DNA from: SHZI01 sp031395645
Lineage (GTDB): Bacteria; Pseudomonadota; Gammaproteobacteria; Steroidobacterales; GCA-2729495
Reading direction: 5' to 3'
Assembly: GCA_031395645.1 (NCBI GenBank)
Contig: JANNJM010000104.1
Span: forward strand, 1 to 24,500
Length of the DNA stretch: 24,500 nt
Notes under the pieces: generated by a model
Databases searched by the model: none
What the model was told of the DNA's origin: nothing
The model's input: the letters and a program-made list of their open reading frames with translations, nothing else
Made by a program: the position numbers and the translations under genes
Shown here: piece after piece, positions 1 to 7,410 of the stretch
Layout: each line of letters begins with the position of its first letter
How positions within the stretch are numbered: position 1 is the stretch's first letter

Positions 1-43
1 CAGGCGCGACGTCCATATCAGTCGCGCCTGAAGGCGCTCCTAC
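1..43. repeat. Paired REP-like palindromes (BIME-like)
   Basis: Positions 21-43 hold an inverted copy of the window's dispersed palindrome (GTAGGAGCGCCTTCAGGCGCGAC read on the minus strand). Positions 1-10 are the last ten bases of a second copy in the opposite orientation, cut by the window edge, with a 10-nt spacer between them. Bases 1-10 and 21-30 are perfect inverted repeats. The TAG stop of the neighbouring minus-strand gene (40-42) lies inside the element. Head-to-head pairing is typical of REP/BIME elements; the family assignment is inferred from sequence shape. Confidence 0.8.
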
Positions 44-807
44 ACGCCGATGGCCGTGTCGCGATTGACCACGGGCCCGTCCGGCTCCCAGAAGGGCGGG
101 AAGCGCATGGCCACTGCCGAACAGGCCAGGGCGATGGCGTGGAAGCCCACGAAGACCAGCGCGTTGCCAAATAGCGTGAAGTGCGTGAGTGCCACAGCCA
201 GGAAGGGCATGTGGGCGAACAGCACCTTCTGCGCGTTCGTTGCCCGGCGGTTGTGGGGCGGCGACACGTGGATATCCCACCAGCCCGACTGGTAGATCTG
301 CCCGTAGCCGGACAGCAGGAAGAACACCAATAGCGCGGTGATCCAGCGCGCGAAGCCGAAATCTTCCACGATCGCCCACAGCACCAGCGTGAGCTGGGCG
401 GAGCACAGGCCCCAGACGAGGCCGAACAGTACCTGCGGCACCACGTAGAGTTTCCGACCGTGGGTCAGCGTGCCGCGAGGCCACCAGTACACGTAGCCCC
501 AGATCGTAGCGGCGGCCCAGAGGGCCGTCAGGCCGAGCCAGAGCGGGTTGGCCTGCTGCCCGGGCAGTACACAGGGCACGTGCACCAGCACCTTAAGGAC
601 GCCCGTGGCCCAGCTCAATACGAGCACGACGCAGAAATAGAGGGTGGCCCGGATCCAGGCGAGCGGCGGACTGTGGACGTTCTCCGCGTGCTTGTTGCGC
701 TGGATCAGGAAAACCTGGGCCAGGACGGAGGCGAAGAGCAGCACGCCAAGGATGAACCAGTCCTCGACGCCGCCAGCAAAAACCCGTGGCGGGTCAAACG
801 TAGGCAA
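40..807 (-). CDS. Polytopic membrane protein of unknown function
   Basis: This is a 255-residue integral membrane protein that I do not recognise. Hydrophobic segments lie near residues 17-35, 53-78, 88-108, 121-147, 154-170 and 200-232, giving six or so membrane spans. Between spans are Trp- and His-rich stretches, notably WWPRGTLTHGRK (108-119) and GWWDIHVSPPHNRR (175-188), which could be functional loops. The start is a TTG at 807 without a convincing Shine-Dalgarno, so it is uncertain. The gene begins 17 nt after the stop of the upstream anchored surface protein and is probably cotranscribed with it. It lacks the EExxxR motif of CAAX-type sorting proteases, so a role in processing its neighbour is not supported. 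Its stop codon lies inside a REP-like palindrome. Confidence 0.7.
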   Translation of the reverse strand: MPTFDPPRVFAGGVEDWFILGVLLFASVLAQVFLIQRNKHAENVHSPPLAWIRATLYFCVVLVLSWATGVLKVLVHVPCVLPGQQANPLWLGLTALWAAATIWGYVYWWPRGTLTHGRKLYVVPQVLFGLVWGLCSAQLTLVLWAIVEDFGFARWITALLVFFLLSGYGQIYQSGWWDIHVSPPHNRRATNAQKVLFAHMPFLAVALTHFTLFGNALVFVGFHAIALACSAVAMRFPPFWEPDGPVVNRDTAIGV

Positions 808-824
808 GGTCGTAGCCGCCGCCG

Positions 825-2387
825 CTATCGGGCCCGACGACGTCTCCAGCCCCAGATGCCTGCGGCGCCCAGCAACAAGACCGTCGCGGGATCGATCGCC
901 ATGAAGCCGCCATCCGCGCCGTCGGGCGCGGGCGTCTCCACCCCACCTTCGCCGAGGACGATGCCGCTACCCGTGAGTGAGACCGTGACCGTGGGTTCGT
1001 CCACGTCGTTGGAAGGAATGTCCAGGCTGTCGTCGGGGGAGGGCCCGGCAGCAGACGGCGCGTAGCGGAGCAACACCGTGCAGCTGGCCGCGGGCGCCAG
1101 CGTTGCGTTAACCCCAGAGCAGTTGTTCGTGACGATGCTGAACGGCGCTGCCAGCGCGTTCAGGCCACCGATCGTGCCGATGGTGAGGGCGGCAGTGCCG
1201 ACGTTGGTGACGGTGACCGTCCGGTCCCGGGTCGTCCCTTCAGTGACGTTGCCAAACGGCACTATCAGGTCGTCCAGGGGCACGGTGTTGTCGGTGACGC
1301 TGATTTCCGGCGTTGCCGTGGCCGGGGTGATGTTGAGGGATGCGGTCGCCGAATCGCTGAACGGCGTGCTGTCCACCATCTGGTAGACGAAGCTGTCGGC
1401 ACCCAACGCACCAACATTGGCCGTGTAGGTGACGGTCATGCCGGTGGCCGGGCCCGGGGCACTGATCGCCGTTATCGTGCCCTTGGTTGGCGGCGTCGTG
1501 ACCGTCACCGTGACCGGGTCTGAGAAGCCCGTGTCATTGGCGCCCACCGGAACGACCAGTGCGGTACCGGCGGCTACCGGGAACGGGCCGTCGTCATTCG
1601 TTCCCGGGGGTGCCGAGTCCATCGTGATGGACAGGAGGGAATTGTTGGCCGTCTGGCCGATGTAAGTCGCGGTGAAGGAGCTGAAGGTCGCGTCGTAATC
1701 GATCAGGAGCCGGTAGCGGACCATGTCGAGCGTCAGGATCGGGATGAGGCTGCACAGGGGCCCGGCGCAGGAGCCGGCCGGCGGAAATGCGACGATGGTA
1801 AAGAGGCTGAAGTCCACTGCGGTGGACGGAGCCAGATTGACCAGGAATTCTGCCTGGCCGTCAGCATTCAGCGGGACCGTGCCGCCCGTGCTGCCGCCCC
1901 CGACGGGCGTGAATGCCCCGGCTCTGGGGGCACCCGGGAGACTGAACACCACGCCCGCCCCGACAGTACTAACGACGGTGGCATTGGGGGTGCCGCCCTG
2001 GATGACCAGGTCGATCGGCGGCACGGCAATGGTGCCCCCGGCGAGCGTTACCTGCGTCCGGCCGGGGTTCACGGTCAGGTCCAGGTAGGAGCCCGCGACC
2101 GGGATTGGTGTAATACCGATCGGTACGGCGTTAATCACCCGCGTGGGACTTGGCGTGATGACGATATTCCGGGCCGGGCTGCCCGGCTCACCGCCGAAGA
2201 AGGTGCAGTAAGACGGCGAGCCACCCGAGCACGCGACCTGCGATCCGTCGAAGGTCGTGCTGAAGAGATCCGTGATGCCGTTGTTGGCGCTGGTGACGTC
2301 CAACGGCACCGGCAGCGCAAGGCCCGGGGTCGTCGCCGTCAGGATAATCAGGGCCGTCATGCCCTGCAGAAATGTTCCGGTCTTCAC
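825..2387 (-). CDS. Secreted protein with choice-of-anchor D-like domain and C-terminal sorting tail
   Basis: The protein is 520 residues. I chose the GTG at 2387 because it begins a good signal peptide (residues 1-25, ending GLA); the open frame continues upstream only as non-homologous sequence across the neighbour's 3' end. Residues 33-258 are clearly paralogous to the next gene upstream: shared NGITDLxSxTFDG, CSGGSPxYC, GPLCSL, LDMVRYRL and IGQTxNNS blocks. Residues 262-355 look like a bacterial Ig/cadherin-like beta domain (NDDG, then DSFVYQMVD). Residues 360-475 match the choice-of-anchor D type (FGNVTEGTTRDRTVTVTNVG, then LTGSG). The tail (490-520) is a Gly/Asp stretch, IDPATVLLLGAAG and an RRRRAR cluster: a CTERM-type sorting signal, but not PEP-CTERM. 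It resembles GlyGly- or JDVT-CTERM tails; which one is uncertain. Confidence 0.85.
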   Translation of the reverse strand: MKTGTFLQGMTALIILTATTPGLALPVPLDVTSANNGITDLFSTTFDGSQVACSGGSPSYCTFFGGEPGSPARNIVITPSPTRVINAVPIGITPIPVAGSYLDLTVNPGRTQVTLAGGTIAVPPIDLVIQGGTPNATVVSTVGAGVVFSLPGAPRAGAFTPVGGGSTGGTVPLNADGQAEFLVNLAPSTAVDFSLFTIVAFPPAGSCAGPLCSLIPILTLDMVRYRLLIDYDATFSSFTATYIGQTANNSLLSITMDSAPPGTNDDGPFPVAAGTALVVPVGANDTGFSDPVTVTVTTPPTKGTITAISAPGPATGMTVTYTANVGALGADSFVYQMVDSTPFSDSATASLNITPATATPEISVTDNTVPLDDLIVPFGNVTEGTTRDRTVTVTNVGTAALTIGTIGGLNALAAPFSIVTNNCSGVNATLAPAASCTVLLRYAPSAAGPSPDDSLDIPSNDVDEPTVTVSLTGSGIVLGEGGVETPAPDGADGGFMAIDPATVLLLGAAGIWGWRRRRAR

Positions 2388-2459
2388 CCAGCTACCCCCA
2401 AAGACTTGTGCCCAACGTGTGGGTTGAGTCTGAAGCAGGTGGAGGGGCGGATCAACCCG

Positions 2460-2494
2460 AAAAAAAGCCCCCGGCACCGTGAGGTGCCGGGGGC
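2460..2494 (-). terminator. Intrinsic terminator of the PEP-CTERM gene
   Basis: A perfect 12-bp GC-rich stem (2467-2478 with 2483-2494, loop GTGA) is followed on the minus strand by seven T residues (2466-2460). It lies 40 nt beyond the PEP-CTERM gene's stop codon and separates that gene from the paralogue downstream, so the two are probably transcribed separately. Confidence 0.93.
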
Positions 2495-2533
2495 TTGATT
2501 TAGTCGTCTTACGCGGAACGTCTTGGGCGAGAC

Positions 2534-3316
2534 TTAAGCTACTGAGCTCTTGCGACGCATCACGCCCATCAGCCCCAGGGCGGAACCGAAGAGCCAGACG
2601 GCTGCCGGCACCGGCACGGAGTTCAGGTTGGCAGAGATGATCGAGTTGTTGCCCGTCTGCCCGATGAAGGTGCCCGTGAAGGACGTGAAGGTCGGGTCGA
2701 AGTCGAGGAACAGGCGGTAACGAACCATATCCAGGGACAGGATGCCAAGCAGGCTGCAGAGCGGACCCGAGCAACCGGTCACCGCCGCGCCGAGCGTGGT
2801 GAAGTCAGCAGCCAGACCGGGCGAGTTGTTCACAAAAAACTCCACCTGGCCAAGGCCGTTCACTGCTGCCGGGCCGCTGGGCAGGATCACGAAGCCGGCA
2901 TTGGCTGCCGTGATGGTTGTCGCGCCACCGATAACGATCGTCAGGGGCGGCAGCGAAATGGTGCTGTTGGCGACGATCTGGGCGATGGTGTTGCCGGCAC
3001 TGAGCGAGACTTCGAGTGCTGAACCTGACGGCGTGTGGGGCGTGCCAATGGCGATCGGAGTGCCGGTATCCACGCCAGTCGGGTTCGTGCCGAGGACGAT
3101 GGCTCGCGGCAGCGGCGCATCACCGCCAAAGAACCCGCAGTACGCCGGCGAACCGCCGGAACAAGGAACCAACGGGCCATCGAAGGTCGAGCTGTAGATG
3201 TCGGTCAGGCCGTTGGTCGGGTCGCCGGTATTGATTGGCGACGCAGCCATCGCGCCGGAGGCGACCAGGGCCAGCGATGCCGTGACGGCCAATTGGCCGA
3301 ATAGAGACTTCAACAT
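2534..3316 (-). CDS. PEP-CTERM sorted secreted protein
   Basis: The protein is 260 residues and starts at ATG 3316, preceded by GGGGAG at 7-nt spacing; the in-frame GTG 15 nt upstream has no such site. Residues 1-24 form a signal peptide ending SGAMA. The body is paralogous to the N-terminal half of the gene downstream, with shared CSGGSPxYC, GPLCSL, LDMVRYRL and IGQTGNNS blocks and four conserved cysteines likely to be disulphide-bonded. The C-terminus is a textbook PEP-CTERM signal: VPVPAAVWLFGSALGL, a hydrophobic run, then MRRKSS. Such proteins are exported, cleaved by an exosortase and delivered to the cell surface or extracellular matrix. No exosortase or prsK/prsR gene is in the window. 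What the body domain binds is unknown. Confidence 0.92.
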   Translation of the reverse strand: MLKSLFGQLAVTASLALVASGAMAASPINTGDPTNGLTDIYSSTFDGPLVPCSGGSPAYCGFFGGDAPLPRAIVLGTNPTGVDTGTPIAIGTPHTPSGSALEVSLSAGNTIAQIVANSTISLPPLTIVIGGATTITAANAGFVILPSGPAAVNGLGQVEFFVNNSPGLAADFTTLGAAVTGCSGPLCSLLGILSLDMVRYRLFLDFDPTFTSFTGTFIGQTGNNSIISANLNSVPVPAAVWLFGSALGLMGVMRRKSSVA

Positions 3317-3388
3317 GAAAATACTCCCCACACTTTACTGATTAATATTTGCCGCCTTTTCAGGCTGGCGGCTACTTTGGTCACCGAA

Positions 3389-3406
3389 AATTACTGATCG
3401 GTAATT
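3389..3406. promoter_or_regulatory. Operator-like palindrome upstream of the PEP-CTERM gene
   Basis: AATTAC-TGATCG-GTAATT is symmetric at 16 of 18 positions and AT-rich in a GC-rich background. It lies 73 nt upstream of the PEP-CTERM start codon. Size and placement fit a transcription-factor site. No sigma54 PEP-CTERM-type promoter or clear -35/-10 pair was recognised around it. A second inverted repeat (GCCGCC...GGCGGC, 3351-3372) lies between it and the gene. Confidence 0.4.
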
Positions 3407-3473
3407 CTTCGTATTGGTCGCGACTATAGCGCTGCTTTGAACTCAGTAACAGGCAACCTTACATAAGCCTGCT

Positions 3474-3490
3474 CTCTTGCGGTGCAAGAG
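3474..3490 (-). terminator. Hairpin just after the TonB receptor gene
   Basis: CTCTTGC-3 nt-GCAAGAG forms a perfect 7-bp stem beginning 8 nt past the receptor's stop codon on the minus strand. No T tract follows, so it is at best a weak or Rho-assisted terminator, or an RNA-stabilising hairpin. Confidence 0.35.
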
Positions 3491-3497
3491 GGAAAAG

Positions 3498-6113
3498 CTA
3501 CTCCCCGAAGCGATAGCTGGCCTGCAGGGCCACACTCCGCGAGCGCTCGATGAACCCGTACCAGGTGGGCGTCCCGAACTGGCTGAAGGCCAGTGGAGTG
3601 TCATTGGCATACGAAACCACTTCCCGGTCTGTCAGGTTACGGCCGAGCAGGGCCACCTCCCACTTCTCGTCCGCGGAACCCAGTCCGACGCGCAGGTTCC
3701 AGATGGCATAGCCGTTCTGCTCCACGCGAGGGTCGAGATTCTGCGAGGGGTTGTAGGACGTGGTGAACTGGCTGTCCAGCGTGGAGCGGAACAGCAGGTT
3801 CTCGGTGAGCGGGTGTTCGTAGTTCACAGCGATGTTGCCGGAGAAGTCCGCCACGTACTGGTTGGTCTGGCCGGTGTAGTCGCACAGGCCATTGGGTGAG
3901 GTGGCCGTCTGGCCCTGGTTGCACTGCCCGTTCTTGAAATCGTCGAACTCAAAATCCAGGTAGCCGAGCGAGCCGTTCATGGACCAGTCGTCGGTGATGG
4001 CCCAGCGGCCGTCCAGTTCCACGCCCTGGGTGATCGCCTTGGCCGCATTGCCCACGTTGAAGCCCAGCGTGCCGTCGAAGATGCTCACCTGGAGGTTGTC
4101 GAAGTTGGTGCGGAACACGGCGATATTGATCTCGGCCGTGCCGTTCAACAGGGAGATCTTCGAGCCCACCTCGAAGGCCAGCGCCTCCTCGTCCTCGAAT
4201 TCGAAAGAACCGGCTGGCACGTTCTGGCAGATCTGGGGTTCCAGGTTCAGGGGGTAGAGAGTGCCCGCACCCGTCAGGGATCCGGCCGGCAATTCAGCCG
4301 GGCCCACCACACCACCCGGGCAGTTGTCCTTGTTGTCCGGGATGCCCGGCTCGCTGTTGGAGCGCACGTCATAGCCACCGCCCTTGAAGCCTGTCTTGAC
4401 CGAACCGTAGAGCAGCACGTCGTCGGTCAGGTTGAAGTCGGTGACGAACTCGTAGGCCGTACTGTTTTCGGTCCGGTTGCCGCGCAAATCGTGGAAGGAC
4501 ACGTCGAAGATTGACGAGAACAGGACGGCACCGGCGGACAACCGGTCAAAGTCGTTGGCATCGTTGAGGTTGAAGGGATTTCGTTCCAGGTCGCCCTCCC
4601 GCAGGATGCGCACGGCCTCCTTCTCGATGTGGCTGAAGCGCACGCCGACGCTCGCGCGCCAGCGGTCGGTGACATCGGCACTCAGCTGCCCAAAGAGCGA
4701 GCTGGTGCTGGTGTTCTGCTCGAAATTCCGGAATGCGGAGGTATCGCCGAGGGAGCCAAAGGCCCCCGTCGGATCGCCCGTCGTGGCATAGCCCACGAGC
4801 CGGACTACGCCGCTGTCGACCGGCAGGAAGATCTGGTCGCCAAAGTTGAGTTCGTCTTTCTGGTAGTAGCCGCCGAACAGGTAGCGGAAGCGCTGTTCCT
4901 GGGGTGAGGCCAGGCGCACCTCAAGGCTGTTCTGGTCGTAGCTCTCGACTGATTCCAGCTGAAACTGGCTGGCGCCCGTGAAGTCGCAGTCGCAGTTTTC
5001 AGTGTAGTCGTAGTCGACGTGGCCCGCGGTCACCGTCAGGTCGTGCTCACCCAGCGCGAAATTCAGGGTGCCGACGATGGCATTGATGTCATTGTTGCTC
5101 TTGTCACCGTTGGATTGCCGCTGATAGTTCAGGGTGCCGTCGCGCAGGCCATCGTTGTCAAAACTGTAGTCGGTTAGCGGGTCGAAGCCGGGGGGCGTCG
5201 CGGGTGGCGCGCCGTCGAAGAATTGATCCAGGAATTCCAGATAGTTGTATCCGGCACCCCAGAGTCCCGAGCTTCCGGTGTTGTTGCTGAAGCCGGTCTG
5301 GCTGGAACCGCGGGTGGTGGCCGGGTCCGCCCGGATTATCTCGATCTGTCGGCCCCGCACGTCGAACGTGTTCTTCTCGAGCTTCAGGGAACCACTGACG
5401 ACGTCGCCCGTGTAGGCGACCGTCACCCGGGCGCTGGTTTCTTCCCGGTTAGGCTCGTCCCGGCCGCCCAGCAGCGTGTTCTCGATGTAACCGTCCATGG
5501 TCCGGTAGCGGCTGGCAAAGCGGATGCCCCATGCATCGCCGAGCGGTCCGGAGATCATGCCGTTGATCTCCTGCTCGTTGTGCTCGGGTTCGTACAGGGC
5601 ACTCAACGAGACCTCGAGCGTGTCGGTCGGCTTGGCCGTCGTGAAATTCAGGGCGCCGGCGATGCTGTTGTTGCCGAGCAGGATGGCTTGCGGCCCGCGC
5701 AGGGCTTCGGCCTGGGCCATGTCCATGAAGGGCGCGCGGGTGAGCTGGGCGCGACCGTAGTAGATACTATCTATGTAGAGTCCGACCGACTGCTCGAAGC
5801 CCTGGTTGATGCCGGACCCGATGCCGCGAACGTACAGGTTGGTGCCGATGCCCGTCTCGGACATTGCGAAGTTGGGAACGTAGGAAACCAGCTCCTCGAC
5901 CCGGCTGATGCCCGATTCCGCCATGGCCTCGCCGGTGAGTACCACCACCGACAGGGGCGCGTCCTGCAGGCTTTCCGCGACTTTTCGGGCGGTGACCGTG
6001 ATTTCTTCCAGGGCCTCCTGGGCGCTGGCGACAGGCGCGCCCGAGATCCCGGCAATGATCAGGATGCCGAAGGTGGCACCTGGCGTGACAGAGCGGCGCG
6101 GCGACTTGAACAT
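3498..6113 (-). CDS. TonB-dependent outer-membrane receptor
   Basis: This is an 871-residue TonB-dependent receptor that imports an unknown ligand across the outer membrane. A signal peptide (about 1-31, ending ASA) is followed by a TonB box (EEITVTA, 36-42) and a plug domain (about 45-160, with YVRGIGSG, VGLYIDSIYYGR and ALRGPQAILLGNNSIAGALNF). The rest is a 22-strand-type barrel. ATG 6113 has AGGGGT nine bases upstream. The C-terminus is YRFGE, so the usual terminal aromatic residue recognised by the BAM complex is displaced by two residues. A CDCD cluster and extended loops with paired cysteines occur in the barrel. The plug resembles the broad gammaproteobacterial group often near aromatic or steroid catabolism, but no such genes adjoin it. 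An extended -10-like TGCTAGGCT (minus strand, 6143-6135) may be its promoter. Confidence 0.93.
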   Translation of the reverse strand: MFKSPRRSVTPGATFGILIIAGISGAPVASAQEALEEITVTARKVAESLQDAPLSVVVLTGEAMAESGISRVEELVSYVPNFAMSETGIGTNLYVRGIGSGINQGFEQSVGLYIDSIYYGRAQLTRAPFMDMAQAEALRGPQAILLGNNSIAGALNFTTAKPTDTLEVSLSALYEPEHNEQEINGMISGPLGDAWGIRFASRYRTMDGYIENTLLGGRDEPNREETSARVTVAYTGDVVSGSLKLEKNTFDVRGRQIEIIRADPATTRGSSQTGFSNNTGSSGLWGAGYNYLEFLDQFFDGAPPATPPGFDPLTDYSFDNDGLRDGTLNYQRQSNGDKSNNDINAIVGTLNFALGEHDLTVTAGHVDYDYTENCDCDFTGASQFQLESVESYDQNSLEVRLASPQEQRFRYLFGGYYQKDELNFGDQIFLPVDSGVVRLVGYATTGDPTGAFGSLGDTSAFRNFEQNTSTSSLFGQLSADVTDRWRASVGVRFSHIEKEAVRILREGDLERNPFNLNDANDFDRLSAGAVLFSSIFDVSFHDLRGNRTENSTAYEFVTDFNLTDDVLLYGSVKTGFKGGGYDVRSNSEPGIPDNKDNCPGGVVGPAELPAGSLTGAGTLYPLNLEPQICQNVPAGSFEFEDEEALAFEVGSKISLLNGTAEINIAVFRTNFDNLQVSIFDGTLGFNVGNAAKAITQGVELDGRWAITDDWSMNGSLGYLDFEFDDFKNGQCNQGQTATSPNGLCDYTGQTNQYVADFSGNIAVNYEHPLTENLLFRSTLDSQFTTSYNPSQNLDPRVEQNGYAIWNLRVGLGSADEKWEVALLGRNLTDREVVSYANDTPLAFSQFGTPTWYGFIERSRSVALQASYRFGE

Positions 6114-6191
6114 GGCTGTGTTACCCCTGTGCTGAGCCTAGCACACCTCCTGCTGGGTCCCGTAAGCCGCGCGAATTGTGTGCGGCGCATC

Positions 6192-6220
6192 TTGGAATTT
6201 ATTGGCCGACGCCGGATACT
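6192..6220 (+). promoter_or_regulatory. Sigma70-like promoter of the small transcription unit
   Basis: TTGGAA (6192-6197) and GATACT (6215-6220) each match four of six consensus bases and are separated by the ideal 17 nt. Transcription would start near 6227, 14 nt before the very strong Shine-Dalgarno. Predicted by eye only. Confidence 0.5.
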
Positions 6221-6240
6221 CAGAGCTCGTCCCCAAGCGC

Positions 6241-6255
6241 AAAGGAGGTGATCCA
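6241..6255 (+). promoter_or_regulatory. Extreme Shine-Dalgarno sequence
   Basis: AAGGAGGTGATCCAA (6242-6256) is the exact complement of 15 nt at the 3' end of gammaproteobacterial 16S rRNA (TTGGATCACCTCCTT), far longer than the usual 4-6 nt. The GGAGG core is seven bases before ATG 6256. Part of it can pair with CACCCTT (6286-6292) inside the following ORF, which could sequester it. Confidence 0.75.
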
Positions 6256-6345
6256 ATGTCTAGTGAGAATCCCGCGGTGTCCATCCACCCTTCGTGTCTC
6301 GGCCTGACTGCGGACCAGCGCCCCATTAGGTACCTACTGGTTTGA
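6256..6345 (+). CDS. Predicted 29-residue peptide (small ORF)
   Basis: ATG 6256 opens a 29-codon frame ending at TGA 6343-6345. The peptide begins MSSENPAVSIHPSC and ends RPIRYLLV; it has no signal peptide or membrane segment and a single cysteine. Support for translation is the exceptional Shine-Dalgarno at correct spacing, a plausible promoter 36 nt upstream and a terminator 72 nt downstream. I recognise no family. It may be a true small protein, a leader peptide whose translation controls the downstream terminator, or an incidental frame behind an RNA element that binds 16S rRNA. Conservation of codon versus RNA positions would decide. Confidence 0.5.
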   Translation: MSSENPAVSIHPSCLGLTADQRPIRYLLV

Positions 6346-6416
6346 ACTGACAGGAACGAGCGCGGCCCCTTAAGAAAGGGCTCGCCAGATAAGGGATTGG
6401 GGACACCCGGTCTCAC

Positions 6417-6448
6417 GAAGGGCCGCAGCGATGCGGCCCTTCTCTTTT
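6417..6448 (+). terminator. Strong intrinsic terminator
   Basis: A perfect 11-bp stem (6417-6427 with 6432-6442, loop GCGA) is followed by TCTTTT. It ends the small transcription unit, 78 nt before the next start codon. Confidence 0.92.
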
Positions 6449-6484
6449 GGGGGCCGGTGCGCGACGCTTGGCTGCGGGGGCGCT

Positions 6485-6506
6485 GTAGGAGCGCCTTCAG
6501 GCGCGA
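6485..6506 (+). repeat. REP-like palindrome
   Basis: GTAGGAGCGCCTTCAGGCGC followed by GA; the same subtype (GCGCC/GGCGC stem) as the copies at 1-43. It lies in the 5' untranslated region of the metallo-beta-lactamase-fold gene, 20 nt before its start codon. Confidence 0.8.
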
Positions 6507-6525
6507 TCACCACGGAGATGCAGCG

Positions 6526-7410
6526 ATGCGGTCGACAATCTTCCTTCTGTCCGGAATCCTTCTCGCCAACGCCGCCATCGGCCAGCAGCGCATGGACGGC
6601 GACCTCACCAGCACTCCGGTCAGGGGCAGCGTCCACGTCCTGGTGATGGCCGCCGCCGGCAATGTCGGAGTCTCCGTCGGCAAGGACGGGGCCTTCATCA
6701 TCGACGACCAGTTTGCACCCATGGCCCCGAAGATCAGCGCCGCCGTAGCGAACCTCACCGACAAGCCCGTGCGCTACATCCTCAACACCCACTGGCACGG
6801 CGACCACTCTGGTGGCAACGCTGCGTTTGGCAGTCAGGGGATCGTGATCGTCGCGCACGACAACGTACGCACGCGCATGAGTGCCGAGCACTTCAACGAC
6901 TTTTTCAAGTCCACCACGCCGCCGTCGCCGCCGGAGGCGCTGCCCGTAATTACTTTCAACGACCGAATGACGTTCCATTTCAACGGCGATACGATCCGTG
7001 TAATCCACATCCCGCGGGCGCACACCGATGGCGATGCCATGTTCTACTTCGAAAAGGCCGACGTGCTCCACGCAGGGGACGTGTTTGTCCTCTATGGCTA
7101 TCCCTTTATCGACCTGTCCAGTGGCGGCAGCGTCGTGGGCATGATCGCCGGCCTCGACCAGATCCTCGCGCTGATTGGCCCGGAAACCCTGGTGATTCCT
7201 GGTCATGGACCCGTCGTGAAACGGGAGCGCGTGCAGAAATTCCGCGAGATGCTCGCGACGGCCCGCGACCGGGTCGTGAAACTAATGGGCGAGGGCAAGA
7301 CACTGGAGCAGATCATCGCCGCGAAGCCGCTGACCGACTTCGACCTGGAATGGGGCAAGAGCTTCGTCAAGGTCGACCAGTTCGTGACCACCCTCTACAA
7401 CAGCCGGTAA
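6526..7410 (+). CDS. Exported metallo-beta-lactamase-fold hydrolase
   Basis: The protein is 294 residues. ATG 6526 has GGAG eight bases upstream and begins a signal peptide (1-20, ending AIGQ), so the enzyme should be periplasmic. The fold's metal site is complete: HWHGDH (89-94: H89, H91, D93, H94), H166 in RAHTDGD, D185 in LHAGDVF and H227 in IPGHGPV. All ligands are His/Asp, as in the subclass B3/glyoxalase-like layout with two zinc ions. The RAHTDGDAMFYF and HAGDVF motifs place it with general periplasmic MBL-fold hydrolases, including those near quinoprotein systems, rather than with proven beta-lactamases. The substrate is unknown. Upstream are a terminator and a REP palindrome. Its TAA stop falls inside the left arm of a long inverted repeat. 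Confidence 0.92.
   Translation: MRSTIFLLSGILLANAAIGQQRMDGDLTSTPVRGSVHVLVMAAAGNVGVSVGKDGAFIIDDQFAPMAPKISAAVANLTDKPVRYILNTHWHGDHSGGNAAFGSQGIVIVAHDNVRTRMSAEHFNDFFKSTTPPSPPEALPVITFNDRMTFHFNGDTIRVIHIPRAHTDGDAMFYFEKADVLHAGDVFVLYGYPFIDLSSGGSVVGMIAGLDQILALIGPETLVIPGHGPVVKRERVQKFREMLATARDRVVKLMGEGKTLEQIIAAKPLTDFDLEWGKSFVKVDQFVTTLYNSR

Larger units (their letters stand above)
6227..6448 (+). ncRNA. Putative small structured transcript or leader of about 220 nt
   Basis: Promoter-like boxes and a strong intrinsic terminator bracket a segment of about 220 nt. Its predicted 5' end (GTCCCCAA, 6229-6236) is exactly complementary to TTGGGGAC (6397-6404), just before the terminator stem, so the RNA could be closed by an 8-bp end-to-end helix. 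Inside lie a 29-codon ORF (6256-6345) and a CCCTT/AAGGG hairpin near 6365-6380. I do not recognise it as 6S, SRP, tmRNA or RNase P RNA. It could be a dual-function small RNA, a small mRNA, or an attenuator leader for the metallo-beta-lactamase-fold gene that starts 78 nt after the terminator. Confidence 0.45.

Noticed and set aside
2388..2774. Upstream extension of the anchored protein's frame to 2774
   Set aside because: The extension overlaps the PEP-CTERM gene and its terminator and has no signal peptide; the GTG at 2387 gives a clean one.
6241..6256. Minus strand reads like the 3' end of a 16S rRNA gene
   Set aside because: Only about 15 nt match; the preceding minus-strand sequence has no 16S helix 45 or conserved 3' region, so it is better read as a plus-strand Shine-Dalgarno.
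6526..7410. True beta-lactamase
   Set aside because: The zinc ligands fit subclass B3, but the same set occurs in many periplasmic MBL-fold hydrolases and the surrounding motifs match those better.
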